From Hungatella sp. (GTDB lineage Bacteria; Bacillota; Clostridia; Lachnospirales; Lachnospiraceae): a stretch of DNA of 64,000 nt. Positions 40,517 to 49,787 of the stretch are shown one piece after another. The stretch lies in the NCBI GenBank assembly GCA_022792815.1, contig JAAWBS010000021.1, positions 1-64,000 on the forward strand, read 5' to 3'. A program made the position numbers and the translations under genes. How positions within the stretch are numbered: position 1 is the stretch's first letter; the number at the start of each line of letters is the position of its first letter. The notes beneath the pieces are model-generated. The model made no database searches and was not told the origin of the DNA. It saw only the letters and a program-made list of their open reading frames with translations.

Positions 40517-41782
40517 CTATTCATCGTATTCATTTGCCTTCCTGTTGATAAACTCCGTCTTCACCTTGGAATACACGAATTTCTGACTTCCGTACAGCCC
40601 GTAGTATCCTGACAGCGTAAAGCTGACCGCGATGGCTATGGCAAAGTAGGGCATAGCCTCGAATCCGCACATCTCAAAAGCGATAAACAGGCTGGATATG
40701 GGACAATTGGTCACCCCTGCAAAGAGAGCCGCCATGCCGCAGGCCGCGCACAGGGACGGCGAAAAACCGAGCAGCGTTCCCACGATACACCCAAAGGCGG
40801 CTCCCACACACAGCGTCGGCACGATCTCCCCGCCTTTGTACCCTGCTCCGAGGGTCACCGCCGTGAACAGCATCTTCAGGAGAAAGGCCTCATATCGCAC
40901 ACGGCCCTCTAAAGCCTCCTCGATCAGTGCCACACTGCTTCCGTTGTAGATCCTGCTGCCCAGGGCAGTGGTCAGAAGAATAAGAATCACCGAAGCCGCC
41001 AGAATCCGCAGGTAGGGATTCCTGAAAAAATGGCGGTACCAGTGCTCCGCCTGATGGAGCAGAAGGCAGAAACCGATGCTTAAGACCGCACAGAGGCTCC
41101 CCAAGAAGACGGTGATGATGGCCGGCACAACTCCGAATTCCGGTATCTGCACAATGGTAAAATGCTCACCGGAAAGCCCCAGGGTGCCGGACACTCCCGC
41201 TCCGATAAAAGAGGCAAACAGACAGGGCACCAAGGCCGCGTAATACATGATACCGATGCTGACCACTTCCAAGGAGAAGATCCCGGCTGCCAGAGGAGTG
41301 CCGAACAGGGCGCCGAAGCAGGCGCTCATGCCGCACATCACCGCCACTTTTCCGTCTTTCTCATCCAGGCGCAGCACCTTTCCGATCAGAGTTCCCAAGC
41401 TGCCCCCGATCTGGAGGGCAGCACCCTCTCTTCCTGCGGAACCGCCGGTCAGATGTGTGAGCACTGTGCCTGCAAAAATCAGCGGCCCGGTTACCAGGGA
41501 CATCTTCTCATCCGATGAGATGGCCACAAGAACCATGTTGGTTCCTTTGTTCTTCTCCTGGCCGGCCGCCCGGTACAAAAAGACGATGATCACTCCGGAT
41601 ACCGGAAGCAGGTATAAGAGCCAGCTGTGATTTTGAAAACACTCCGCAGCCAGGCGTATCCCATGGCCGAAAGCTCCTCCCACGACTCCCCCGCACACTC
41701 CCAGGACCACTGAGATCAAAGTCCATTTGACAAAATAATCTACCTGTGCCCCAAAGGGTACCTTGATCTTTAACCGTTCCAT
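40517..41782 (-). CDS. ClC-family chloride channel/antiporter
   Basis: A 421-aa multi-pass membrane protein of the ClC family. The selectivity sequences are visible: GSAGREGAALQIGG (the GREGP motif with Ala for Pro, keeping the gating Glu), a GKVLRL segment and GGEIVPTLCVGAAFG (GxFxP-like region). It lacks the CBS domains of many eukaryotic ClCs. ClC proteins exchange Cl-, F- or other anions for protons or let them flow. There is no clear Met/Asn signature for the fluoride class that I can be sure of. It heads a run with the paired membrane proteins. Confidence 0.92.
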   Translation of the reverse strand: MERLKIKVPFGAQVDYFVKWTLISVVLGVCGGVVGGAFGHGIRLAAECFQNHSWLLYLLPVSGVIIVFLYRAAGQEKNKGTNMVLVAISSDEKMSLVTGPLIFAGTVLTHLTGGSAGREGAALQIGGSLGTLIGKVLRLDEKDGKVAVMCGMSACFGALFGTPLAAGIFSLEVVSIGIMYYAALVPCLFASFIGAGVSGTLGLSGEHFTIVQIPEFGVVPAIITVFLGSLCAVLSIGFCLLLHQAEHWYRHFFRNPYLRILAASVILILLTTALGSRIYNGSSVALIEEALEGRVRYEAFLLKMLFTAVTLGAGYKGGEIVPTLCVGAAFGCIVGTLLGFSPSLCAACGMAALFAGVTNCPISSLFIAFEMCGFEAMPYFAIAIAVSFTLSGYYGLYGSQKFVYSKVKTEFINRKANEYDE

Positions 41783-41810
41783 CTCGTTCTCTTGTTCCCC
41801 CTGCCGCCCC

Positions 41811-43034
41811 CTATTCCGTATAGGTTCCGGAAGCTTTCACCAGTTTGGGGCGGTACCCCTCCTCGTTGAGGGCTCTCACGATGGCATTCTTGTGCTCGGT
41901 CCCGAAGGCCTCTATGGTAATCTTAAGCTCCACCGCCGCGTTGCGGTTGATGCTGATAAACTGATTGTGCTCCAGTTTGATGACATTGCCCTTTTCCTGG
42001 GCGAGAAGGGCGGACACCTTGGCCAGTTCTCCCGGCTTGTCCGGAAGCAGGACCGACACGGTAAACACCCGGTCTCTCTGGACCAGGCCGTGCTGTACCA
42101 CGGAAGCCATGGTGATCACATCCATATTGCCGCCGCTTAAGACGGAGACGATCTTTTTTTTCTGTACATTCAGATGCTTTAATGCCGCCACGGTCAGAAG
42201 ACCGGAATTCTCCACGATCATCTTGTGATTCTCCACCATATCCAGGAATGTGACGATCAGCTCACTGTCCTCCACCGTGATGATGTCATCCACATTTTCC
42301 TGGATGTAGGGGAAGATCAGGTCTCCGGGACACTTGACTGCCGTGCCGTCGGCGATGGTGTCAGCAGACTTAAGCTCCACCACATGCCCTGCCTTTAAGG
42401 ACTCCTGCATACAGTTAGCCCCCGCAGGCTCCACGCCGATGACCTTGATCTTTGGGTTCAAAAGCTTGGCCAGTGTGGAGATCCCGGCGCACAGCCCGCC
42501 TCCGCCTACAGGGACCAGAATATAGTCTACCGTAGGCAGCTCTTTGATGATCTCCATGGCGATGGTTCCCTGCCCCGTGGCCACTGCCAAGTCGTTGAAG
42601 GGATGGACAAAGGTCAGGTTTCGCTCCTGGGCCAGCGCGAAGGCATGAGCGCAGGACTCGTCGAACCCGTCTCCCTCCAGGATCACCTCGGCTCCGTAGT
42701 TCTTGGTCCTGTTCACCTTGATGAGAGGAGTGGTGGTGGGCATGACGATCACCGCGGGAATCCCCGCCAGCTTGGCCGCATAGGCTACCCCCTGGGCGTG
42801 ATTGCCTGCGGATGCCGTGATCAGGCCGTGCTTTTTCTCCACCTCTGTCAGGGTGCTGATCTTGTAGTAGGCGCCTCTCACCTTATAGGCCCCCGTGTAC
42901 TGCATGTTCTCCGGCTTGAAGTACACCTTGTTGCCGGTCTGATCGGAAAAATACTCGCTGTATACCAGCTTGGTCTCCTGGGTCACCTTGCCGACCGCCT
43001 CGGAAGCCTCCTCAAAACTTTCCAGTGTCATCAT
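41811..43034 (-). CDS. ilvA: Threonine ammonia-lyase (threonine dehydratase)
   Basis: A PLP enzyme that converts threonine to 2-oxobutanoate, either for isoleucine synthesis or for catabolism. The 407-aa protein has Lys51 in QYTGAYKVRGAYYK, ASAGNHAQGVAYAA, the Gly-rich phosphate loop VGGGGLCAG and SGGNMD. A single C-terminal ACT-like domain (about 325-405; SVLLPDKPGELAKV) suggests allosteric control. One ACT domain is closer to the short TdcB/IlvA-like form than to the long biosynthetic enzyme. It starts six bases after the ftsY stop. Confidence 0.93.
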   Translation of the reverse strand: MMTLESFEEASEAVGKVTQETKLVYSEYFSDQTGNKVYFKPENMQYTGAYKVRGAYYKISTLTEVEKKHGLITASAGNHAQGVAYAAKLAGIPAVIVMPTTTPLIKVNRTKNYGAEVILEGDGFDESCAHAFALAQERNLTFVHPFNDLAVATGQGTIAMEIIKELPTVDYILVPVGGGGLCAGISTLAKLLNPKIKVIGVEPAGANCMQESLKAGHVVELKSADTIADGTAVKCPGDLIFPYIQENVDDIITVEDSELIVTFLDMVENHKMIVENSGLLTVAALKHLNVQKKKIVSVLSGGNMDVITMASVVQHGLVQRDRVFTVSVLLPDKPGELAKVSALLAQEKGNVIKLEHNQFISINRNAAVELKITIEAFGTEHKNAIVRALNEEGYRPKLVKASGTYTE

Positions 43035-43039
43035 AATCC

Positions 43040-43978
43040 CTACTCCTCTCCCTTTGTATTAAACAGTGCGTTGATAAATTCCTCTGCGTCGAATTTCTGA
43101 AGGTCGTCGATCTGCTCCCCGATGCCGATATATTTCACCGGAATCCCCAGCTCTGACTGGATAGCCACCGCGATTCCGCCTTTGGCCGTGCCGTCCAGCT
43201 TGGTCAGGATGATGCCGGTGACATCGGCCACCTCCATAAACTGCCTGGCCTGGGACAGGGCGTTCTGGCCCGTGGTCCCGTCCAAGACCACCAATGTCTC
43301 CCGGTAAGCCTCCGGGTACTCCTTGTCGATGATCCGGTTGATCTTCTTAAGCTCCTCCATCAGATTCTTCTTGTTGTGGAGCCGCCCTGCGGTGTCACAG
43401 ATCAGCACATCCGCATTCCTGGATTTGGCCGCCGCGATGGCATCGAAAATCACTGCTGCCGGGTCCGATCCCTCCTGCTGGGCGATGATCTCCACCCCCG
43501 CCCGGTGAGACCACTCGGTCAGCTGCTCGATGGCCGCCGCGCGGAACGTATCCGCCGCCGCCATGATCACCTTCCTGCCGCTGTCTTTCAGCTGGCCTGC
43601 CAGCTTTCCCACGGAAGTGGTCTTGCCCACCCCGTTGACGCCGATGACTAACAGGACAGACCTGCGGTTTTCGAACTCATAGGCATTTTCCCCCAAGTCC
43701 ATCTGCTGCTTCATGGTCTCCATCAGAATCTCCTTGCACTCCGACGGTTCTTTGATGTGCTGTTCCTTCACTTTCTGTCTGAGGCTCTCCACGATGGACA
43801 TGGTGGTGGTAATCCCCAGATCTCCCATGATCAGCGTCTCCTCGATCTCCTCGTAAAAATCGTCATCAATGGCGGAAAACCCGCTGAAAATCGAGTCCAT
43901 GCCGGATATGATATTGTCTCTGGTCTTGGTCAGTCCCTCCACCAGTCTGCCGAAAAATCCCTTTTTTCCTTCTGCCAT
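43040..43978 (-). CDS. ftsY: Signal recognition particle receptor FtsY
   Basis: FtsY is the membrane receptor GTPase that docks SRP-ribosome complexes. The 312-aa protein has the N-domain helices ([14 protein letters not shown]), G1 [16 protein letters not shown]2 [14 protein letters not shown]3 [14 protein letters not shown]4 [10 protein letters not shown] and the closing [15 protein letters not shown]. The acidic A domain is almost absent, as in many Firmicutes. ATG at 43978 is six bases from GGAGGG and 11 bases after smc. Confidence 0.97.
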   Translation of the reverse strand: MAEGKKGFFGRLVEGLTKTRDNIISGMDSIFSGFSAIDDDFYEEIEETLIMGDLGITTTMSIVESLRQKVKEQHIKEPSECKEILMETMKQQMDLGENAYEFENRRSVLLVIGVNGVGKTTSVGKLAGQLKDSGRKVIMAAADTFRAAAIEQLTEWSHRAGVEIIAQQEGSDPAAVIFDAIAAAKSRNADVLICDTAGRLHNKKNLMEELKKINRIIDKEYPEAYRETLVVLDGTTGQNALSQARQFMEVADVTGIILTKLDGTAKGGIAVAIQSELGIPVKYIGIGEQIDDLQKFDAEEFINALFNTKGEE

Positions 43979-43989
43979 AGCGCTCCCTC

Positions 43990-46900
43990 CTACTTGTCCA
44001 ATGTATCCTCAATGAGATTGACGGAAACCAGGGTGGACACTCCCTTCTCCTGCATGGTGATGCCGTACAGCCGGTCGGCGCTCACCATGGTTCCTCTCCT
44101 GTGAGTGATCACGATAAACTGGGTATTTCTGGTGAGTTTGTGCAGATACCCTGCAAACCGGTCCACATTGGAGTCATCCAGAGCCGCCTCAATCTCATCC
44201 AGAAGACAGAATGGAGACGGTTTTAAGTTCTGGATGGCAAACAGCAGGGCGATGGCGGTCAGCGCCTTCTCGCCGCCGGACAGCTGCATCATGTTCTGCA
44301 GCTTCTTTCCCGGAGGCTGTGAGATGATCTGAATTCCCGCCTCCAGGATATCCTCCCCCTCCACCAGCTCAAGCGTCCCGTGCCCGCCTCCGAAAAGCTC
44401 CTGAAACACCTGATCGAATTCCCGGCGGATCTCTCTGAATTTCTCCTCAAACTGCCTTCTCATCCCGGCATCCAGCTCCTCGATGATCCCCTGAAGAGTC
44501 TCTTCTGCCCGCACCAAGTCCTCGTGCTGGGTCCTCATAAACTCGTACCGTTCCGAAATCTCTTTATAGTCCTCGATGGCATTGACATTCACATTGCCCA
44601 GAGCCTTGATGGCGCCCTTAAGTCCTTCTGCCTGCTTTTTCATCTCAGGAAGAGAGGTCCATTCTTTCTTCTCAAAAGCCTGGGCCGTGGTATAGGTCAG
44701 CTCATACTCGCTCCACATATACTCGATGTGGTGTTCCAGCCGCTCCTCGAGCTTCTCTTTCTGGCTCTGAAGACGGAACAGCTCTTTGTCCAGACGGCTC
44801 TGACGGCTTCCAAGCTCTTCTCTTTTGTCAAACAGCTGTTTCTGTTCTTTGGATCTCTCCTCCTTGGCCGCAGAGTACTTTTCCACTGCTTTGTCAGCCG
44901 TCTGGGCTCTGAGACCAGCCTCTTTTATCTGGCCTCTTAAAGTTTCGATCTCCCTGTTTTTCCCGGCGATGATCTGGTCACTGGCATCCGTGCTGCCCGC
45001 CAGCTGGTCAAGCTCTTCCTCAAGCTTTTGGATCTCTGTCCGGACACGCCTTACATTCTCCTGGACAAACTGATACTTCTGCTGCAGATTGGCATTCTCC
45101 AGCTGGACCACCGACAGTTCCCTTGCCAGCTGTTCCCGGTTCTCCCTGGCCTGCTCCAACTGCCCGGTCAGCGCCTCCACCTGTTTGCTTGTCTGATCAT
45201 TTTGGGAGATTAACTGATCCACTTCCCCTGTCAGCTTTTTCTGATTTCCCTCGATCTCCCGGATCTGTTCCTCCAGATGCCGGTTCTCCAGAACCATATC
45301 CTGTGCCGACTCTGCGATCTCCAGAATCTTATCATCCAGCTGGGATAAATTCATCTGAATGGTGTTCTGTTCCAGAAAGGCGGTCTGGCGCTGCTGCTTG
45401 AGCTGTTCCAGCTCTTCTCTCTTCTGCTCTAAGCAGGCCTCATTCATGGTCAGCTCTTCTCTCAGCTGCCTGACAGCCCCCATGGCCTTCTCGCACCGTC
45501 TCTCCAGATCCTCGATCTCCCGCTTTCGTCCCAGAAGGTTGCTGGTATTCTTAAAAGCCCCTCCGGTCATGGAGCCTCCCGCGCTCAAAAGCTCTCCGTC
45601 CAGAGTGACGATCCTCAGCGTATACTGGAATTTTCTGGACAGGGCGATGGCGTGATCGATATGGTCCACCACCACCACTCTGCCCAGAAGATATCTCACC
45701 AGGCCCTCATACCGGCTGTCCGCCTGGACAAGCTGGCTTGCCAGTCCCAAGACTCCGGGCTCTGACAATGCCTTCTCCTGGGTGAATCCTCCCTTCTGCC
45801 CCACACTGGTCAGCGGGAGGAAGGTGGCCCTGCCGTATTGATTCTTCTTCAGATATTCGATCAGCTGTTTGGCTGTGATCTCCGTGTCCGTGACGATGTT
45901 CTGGATGCTTCCCCCCAGAGCCGTCTCGATGGCGATCTCGTACTCTTTCTGAGTGGTGATAATGTCTGCCACCACACCGTGGATGCCCCGAACCCTACTT
46001 TTCACTTCCATGACCCGGCGGATACTTCCGCCGTAGCCCTCGTAACGCTCTGCCAGATTTCGCAGGGACTCCAGCTTGGTGTGACTCATCTGGTACTCCT
46101 GCTGCCTCTCGTTTACATTGCGGGAAAGGCGTCGAACCTCCGAGTCCAGCTGCCCGATCTGTTCCTCGAGAGATTGCTGCTCCAAGGCCAGCGCCTCGAT
46201 GTGCTCCTCCACCCCGGCAAGCCTCTCGGCCTCTGTCTTCTTCTGTTCCTCCTGAACCGACTCGTCACTTTTGGACTTTAACAGCTTCTGAACCACTTCC
46301 GAGCGGCGCACCTGAACCTGCTCCAGCATGGCCTCGTACCGCTGCTGTCTGGCCGCCACAGAGGCTTTCTCATTCATGGTCATGATGATCTGGCTTTTTC
46401 CCGACTCGATCTTCTCGTCCAGAAGCATGATGGCCTCATCCGCCCGGCGAAGGGTCTCCTCCGCCGCCTCCTGGCCCTTCTTTCCTTCTTTTACCTGACC
46501 GGATATCTGGGCATTGTCCGCCTCATAGGTTTCGATCTGAATCTTTTTCTCCCCGATCTCCTGACCGATGGTCTCCATCCGGGAACCGATATGCTCCGCG
46601 TTCATCCGCTCTGTGTTGATCTGCTCCAACAGAACGTTGATCTGACCCTCCAGATTACCTTTGTGCAGGCTGGCCTGTCCGGCCTGGCTTCGCTCTTCCT
46701 CAATCTTCTCGTCCAGCTCTTTTAATACCTGGTCCAGCTCCTCATAGGTGACTCGAATCTGATCGGAAGCTGCCCTGGTCTCCTCTAGGTCTTCCGACAC
46801 GACGGTCTCATTGCGCTCCACCTCTTTTAACTGAGCCTTCAGCTCCTCACTCTCTTTCAGGAACACGTTGACCTCATAGGCCTTCAGCTCCTCCTTCAGC

Positions 46901-47550
46901 CGCAGATACTCTCTGGCCGTCTCCGACTGTTTCGCCAGAGGGCCCACCTGTTTTTCCAACTCCGATAGGATATCGCTTACACGAACCAGGTTCTGTTTCT
47001 CATCTTCCAGCTTTTTCTGAGCAATGGTCTTACGCCGCTTGAATTTGACGATTCCTGCCGCCTCGTCGAACAGCTCTCTTCTCTCCTCCGGCTTTCCGCT
47101 TAAGATCTTGTCGATCTGGCCCTGACCGATGATAGAGTAGCCTTCCTTGCCGATTCCCGTATCATAAAACAGTTCATTGATGTCCTTTAAGCGGCAGGCG
47201 CTGCCGTTGATTAAGTACTCGCTCTCTCCGGAGCGATAGATCCGTCTGGCCACAGTCACCTGATCATAGTCGATGGCCAGCTGATGGTCCGAGTTGTCCA
47301 GAGTGATGGCCACATAGGCGAACCCCTGGGGTTTTCTGGTCTCTGTCCCCGAGAAGATCACATCCTGCATGCTGGCGCCTCTCAGCTGCTTGATCCGCTG
47401 TTCTCCAAGTACCCAGCGCACCGCGTCGGCCACATTGCTCTTGCCGCTTCCGTTGGGACCCACGATTCCCGTGATGCCGTTGTGGAATTCAAACACGATC
47501 TTGTTGGCAAATGATTTGAATCCCTGTACTTCAATGCTTTTTAGATACAT
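43990..47550 (-). CDS. smc: Chromosome segregation protein SMC
   Basis: SMC forms the condensin ring with ScpA and ScpB and organises the chromosome. The 1186-aa protein has Walker A IVGPNGSGKSNVADA near residue 32, long coiled-coil arms (about 170-500 and 680-1010), a hinge (about 515-670; GGSIQNIVT, GGSMTGG) and a C-terminal head with the signature QLSGGEKALTA and Walker B CLLDEIEAALDD. The ATG overlaps the rnc stop by ten bases. The order acpP-rnc-smc-ftsY is classic for Firmicutes. Confidence 0.98.
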   Translation of the reverse strand: MYLKSIEVQGFKSFANKIVFEFHNGITGIVGPNGSGKSNVADAVRWVLGEQRIKQLRGASMQDVIFSGTETRKPQGFAYVAITLDNSDHQLAIDYDQVTVARRIYRSGESEYLINGSACRLKDINELFYDTGIGKEGYSIIGQGQIDKILSGKPEERRELFDEAAGIVKFKRRKTIAQKKLEDEKQNLVRVSDILSELEKQVGPLAKQSETAREYLRLKEELKAYEVNVFLKESEELKAQLKEVERNETVVSEDLEETRAASDQIRVTYEELDQVLKELDEKIEEERSQAGQASLHKGNLEGQINVLLEQINTERMNAEHIGSRMETIGQEIGEKKIQIETYEADNAQISGQVKEGKKGQEAAEETLRRADEAIMLLDEKIESGKSQIIMTMNEKASVAARQQRYEAMLEQVQVRRSEVVQKLLKSKSDESVQEEQKKTEAERLAGVEEHIEALALEQQSLEEQIGQLDSEVRRLSRNVNERQQEYQMSHTKLESLRNLAERYEGYGGSIRRVMEVKSRVRGIHGVVADIITTQKEYEIAIETALGGSIQNIVTDTEITAKQLIEYLKKNQYGRATFLPLTSVGQKGGFTQEKALSEPGVLGLASQLVQADSRYEGLVRYLLGRVVVVDHIDHAIALSRKFQYTLRIVTLDGELLSAGGSMTGGAFKNTSNLLGRKREIEDLERRCEKAMGAVRQLREELTMNEACLEQKREELEQLKQQRQTAFLEQNTIQMNLSQLDDKILEIAESAQDMVLENRHLEEQIREIEGNQKKLTGEVDQLISQNDQTSKQVEALTGQLEQARENREQLARELSVVQLENANLQQKYQFVQENVRRVRTEIQKLEEELDQLAGSTDASDQIIAGKNREIETLRGQIKEAGLRAQTADKAVEKYSAAKEERSKEQKQLFDKREELGSRQSRLDKELFRLQSQKEKLEERLEHHIEYMWSEYELTYTTAQAFEKKEWTSLPEMKKQAEGLKGAIKALGNVNVNAIEDYKEISERYEFMRTQHEDLVRAEETLQGIIEELDAGMRRQFEEKFREIRREFDQVFQELFGGGHGTLELVEGEDILEAGIQIISQPPGKKLQNMMQLSGGEKALTAIALLFAIQNLKPSPFCLLDEIEAALDDSNVDRFAGYLHKLTRNTQFIVITHRRGTMVSADRLYGITMQEKGVSTLVSVNLIEDTLDK

Positions 47551-48248
47551 GGTTCACCTGTGTTTTCTTCTCTCAGTCTTAAGATTCCCCTATAAGCGGC
47601 CATGCTCTCCGCCGCTTTCTTGGTCCGGCCCGTCCCCCGTCCCACCTCCGTCTCCCCCACCAGCGCTCTGGCCTCGAAGATCTTATTGTGGTCCGGTCCC
47701 TCCTCACGGATCAGCTCATAGACCAGGGGATCGTCCCCCATAGCCTGCACCATCTCCTGTAAGATAGTCTTGCTATCAAAAAAGAGCTGTTTGTGCTCGA
47801 TATCATGTAAGATAAACCGTTCAATAAACTCTTTTGCACTAGCAAAACCACCATCCAGATAGATGGCCCCGATGAGCGCTTCCATGGCATCCGATACGAT
47901 GGAGCTGCGCTCCCTCCCCCCCGTGGCCTCCTCGCCCTTTCCGAGAAGCAGATAGGTTCCCAGGGAGAGCTCCCCGGCACACAGAGCCAAGGTAGACTCG
48001 CAGACGATGCTGGCCCGCAGCTTGGTTAAGTCTCCCTCCGGAAGGCTGCCGTATTTGTGGTACAGAAAATCGCTGGATACCACCTCCAGCACTGCATCCC
48101 CCAAAAACTCCAGCCTCTCATTGCACTTTAACTTATCGATATGGTGCTCATTGGCATAGGAGCTGTGAGTCATAGCCTGGGACAGCAGTTTTCCGTCATG
48201 AAATTCATATCCTGTCCTCTGTTCCAGCTCTTTTAAATGTAGATTCAT
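47541..48248 (-). CDS. rnc: Ribonuclease III
   Basis: RNase III cuts double-stranded RNA, processing rRNA and some mRNAs. The 235-aa protein has the catalytic signature ERLEFLGDAVLEVV, a later DAMEALIGAIYLDGG with the second metal-ligand set, and a C-terminal double-stranded RNA-binding domain (ILQEMVQAMGDDPLVYEL ending KKAAESMAAYRGIL). ATG 48248 has AAGGAAA six bases upstream; a reading from 48317 would run through the strong hairpin after acpP and is rejected. That hairpin sits just before its ribosome site. Confidence 0.96.
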   Translation of the reverse strand: MNLHLKELEQRTGYEFHDGKLLSQAMTHSSYANEHHIDKLKCNERLEFLGDAVLEVVSSDFLYHKYGSLPEGDLTKLRASIVCESTLALCAGELSLGTYLLLGKGEEATGGRERSSIVSDAMEALIGAIYLDGGFASAKEFIERFILHDIEHKQLFFDSKTILQEMVQAMGDDPLVYELIREEGPDHNKIFEARALVGETEVGRGTGRTKKAAESMAAYRGILRLREENTGEPCI

Positions 48249-48264
48249 ATCTGTTTCCTTCTCT

Positions 48265-48305
48265 ATAGAGGGAAAAAGCCCCATAACCAGGGCTTTTTCC
48301 TCTAT
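48265..48305 (-). terminator. Long stem-loop between acpP and rnc
   Basis: ATAGAGGGAAAAAGCCC (48265-48281) and GGGCTTTTTCCTCTAT (48290-48305) make a 16-bp stem with one bulged G and an eight-base loop. It is nine bases past the acpP stop and followed on the minus strand by the rnc ribosome site. It can act as acpP terminator/attenuator, and as double-stranded RNA it is also a plausible RNase III target. Confidence 0.75.
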
Positions 48306-48313
48306 CGCCTTTC

Positions 48314-48544
48314 TCAATTCAATGCGTTTTTGATCTGCTCTACCGCATCGCCTACGGTCACGATTTTTTCTGCCTCTTCCTGGGGAATCTCGATGTCGAA
48401 TTTCTCCTCGATGGCAGCCACGATCTCGAAGATATCCAGGGAATCCGCCCCCAGATCGTCCACAAATGTGGTGGAGGCAGTGATGTCATCCTCACTCACA
48501 TTCATAACCTCTGCAATGATTTCCTGTAACTTTTCAAACTCCAT
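48314..48544 (-). CDS. acpP: Acyl carrier protein
   Basis: AcpP carries growing acyl chains on a 4'-phosphopantetheine arm. The 76-aa acidic four-helix protein has the DSL motif with Ser35 in [10 protein letters not shown] and starts [19 protein letters not shown] 48544 has GAGAGGG six bases upstream, 25 bases after plsX. Its high expression relative to rnc may be explained by the stem-loop right after its stop. Confidence 0.97.
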   Translation of the reverse strand: MEFEKLQEIIAEVMNVSEDDITASTTFVDDLGADSLDIFEIVAAIEEKFDIEIPQEEAEKIVTVGDAVEQIKNALN

Positions 48545-48569
48545 GATAAACCCTCTCTTTCTTTTCTCT

Positions 48570-49580
48570 TTATTCCTGCTCTTTATTTGGCAGCAGGCTC
48601 TCCTTTATTTTTTCATTGATCTGCTGTTCCTTAAAGGTGACGCACTGGAGGATGGAATTGCAGACTTCATTGGCTTTGGAGTTGCCGTGAGTCTTTACCA
48701 CCAGTCCCTTTAAGCCCAGCAGCGGCGCCCCTCCGTACTGGCTGGCGTCGAAGGCCTTCATGGTCTCCTTCAGGGCCGGCTTCACCAAAAGAGCCCCGAT
48801 CTTGCTTTTCAGGTTTGTCATCATGCCCTGCTTCACCATGCCGATCAGGGTGGATCCCACTCCCTCATAGAGCTTTAAGATCACATTGCCCACAAAGGCT
48901 TCGCTGACGATGACATCCGCTCCTCCGTGGGGGATCTCCCTGGCCTCGATGCTCCCGATGAAGTTTAAGTCCTCACAGGCTTTCAGGAGCGGAAACGTCT
49001 CCTTCACCAGGGCGTTGCCCTTCTCCTCCTCGGCGCCGATGTTGACGATGGCGACCCTTGGCTTCTTAATGCCTATGACATGCTCCATGTAAATAGAACC
49101 CATCCTGGCAAATTGTACCAGATGAGAAGGCCTGGCGTCAACATTGGCCCCGCAGTCAATGAGAAGGGACGCCCCTCTCTCCGTGGGGATCAGAGGGGCC
49201 AGAGGCGGTCTCTCCACTCCCCGTATCCTTCCCACGATAACCTGACCTCCGACCAGGATGGCGCCGGAACTGCCTGCCGACACGAAGGCGTCCGCCTCCT
49301 GCCTCTTGACCAGATTCATCCCCACCACGATGGAGGAATCCTTTTTTTTGCGGATGGCGTTCACCGGCGGCTCCTCTGTCTCGATCACCTCAGAGGCATG
49401 GACGATGGTCAGCCGGTCAGCCGGGTAGGCGTAGGAAGACAGCTCCTGCCGGATCCTGTCCTCCTGGCCCACCAGGATCACATGGACCTGCTCTTTCTTT
49501 TTCAGCGCCTCCACGGCCCCTTTGACCATCTCTGCCGGAGCATAATCCCCACCCATAGCATCTACTGCTATCTTTATCAT
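48570..49580 (-). CDS. plsX: Phosphate acyltransferase PlsX
   Basis: PlsX converts acyl-ACP to acyl-phosphate for phospholipid synthesis. The 336-aa protein has the N-terminal [20 protein letters not shown], the [22 protein letters not shown] loop in two parts, [12 protein letters not shown] and the C-terminal [18 protein letters not shown] 49580 has AAGGAG eight bases upstream. It heads the plsX-acpP-(rnc-smc-ftsY) series; fapR and fab genes are absent here. Confidence 0.97.
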   Translation of the reverse strand: MIKIAVDAMGGDYAPAEMVKGAVEALKKKEQVHVILVGQEDRIRQELSSYAYPADRLTIVHASEVIETEEPPVNAIRKKKDSSIVVGMNLVKRQEADAFVSAGSSGAILVGGQVIVGRIRGVERPPLAPLIPTERGASLLIDCGANVDARPSHLVQFARMGSIYMEHVIGIKKPRVAIVNIGAEEEKGNALVKETFPLLKACEDLNFIGSIEAREIPHGGADVIVSEAFVGNVILKLYEGVGSTLIGMVKQGMMTNLKSKIGALLVKPALKETMKAFDASQYGGAPLLGLKGLVVKTHGNSKANEVCNSILQCVTFKEQQINEKIKESLLPNKEQE

Positions 49581-49630
49581 ATTGTGATTCTCCTTTCGGC
49601 CCCGCTGGGGCCTGAGATAATCTATTACAT

Positions 49631-49659
49631 AATATACTAGATATCCTTTTATAAATCAA
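49631..49659 (-). promoter_or_regulatory. Promoter of the plsX-acpP cluster
   Basis: TTGATT (49654-49659) and TATATT (49631-49636) on the minus strand with a 17-base spacer, about 50 bases before plsX. I see no clear FapR-type box. Confidence 0.6.
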
Positions 49660-49726
49660 TACTGTTTTTTCACAGGTTACAGGAATTTTTACCGGTTGAT
49701 TTTTTACCCTTTTTTCAAATGAAATG

Positions 49727-49782
49727 CAGCCATGACAGGTTCTGTTTTCCTTTTTCCTGAAAAACCGAACCTGTCATGGCTG
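49727..49782. terminator. 16-bp perfect inverted repeat after the VWA gene
   Basis: CAGCCATGACAGGTTC (49727-49742) and GAACCTGTCATGGCTG (49767-49782) are exact complements around a 24-base centre that itself can pair (GGTTTTTC with GAAAAC). It starts six bases past the VWA stop and most likely ends the five-gene operon; the tail is only weakly U-rich. Confidence 0.65.
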
Positions 49783-49787
49783 TATCA

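Noticed and set aside
47541-48317. Longer form of RNase III starting at 48317
   Set aside because: It would translate through the acpP-rnc stem-loop; ATG 48248 has a proper ribosome site and matches the usual RNase III N-terminus.
49080-49640. 186-codon plus-strand frame opposite plsX
   Set aside because: Antisense to plsX and running through the plsX promoter; no coding character.
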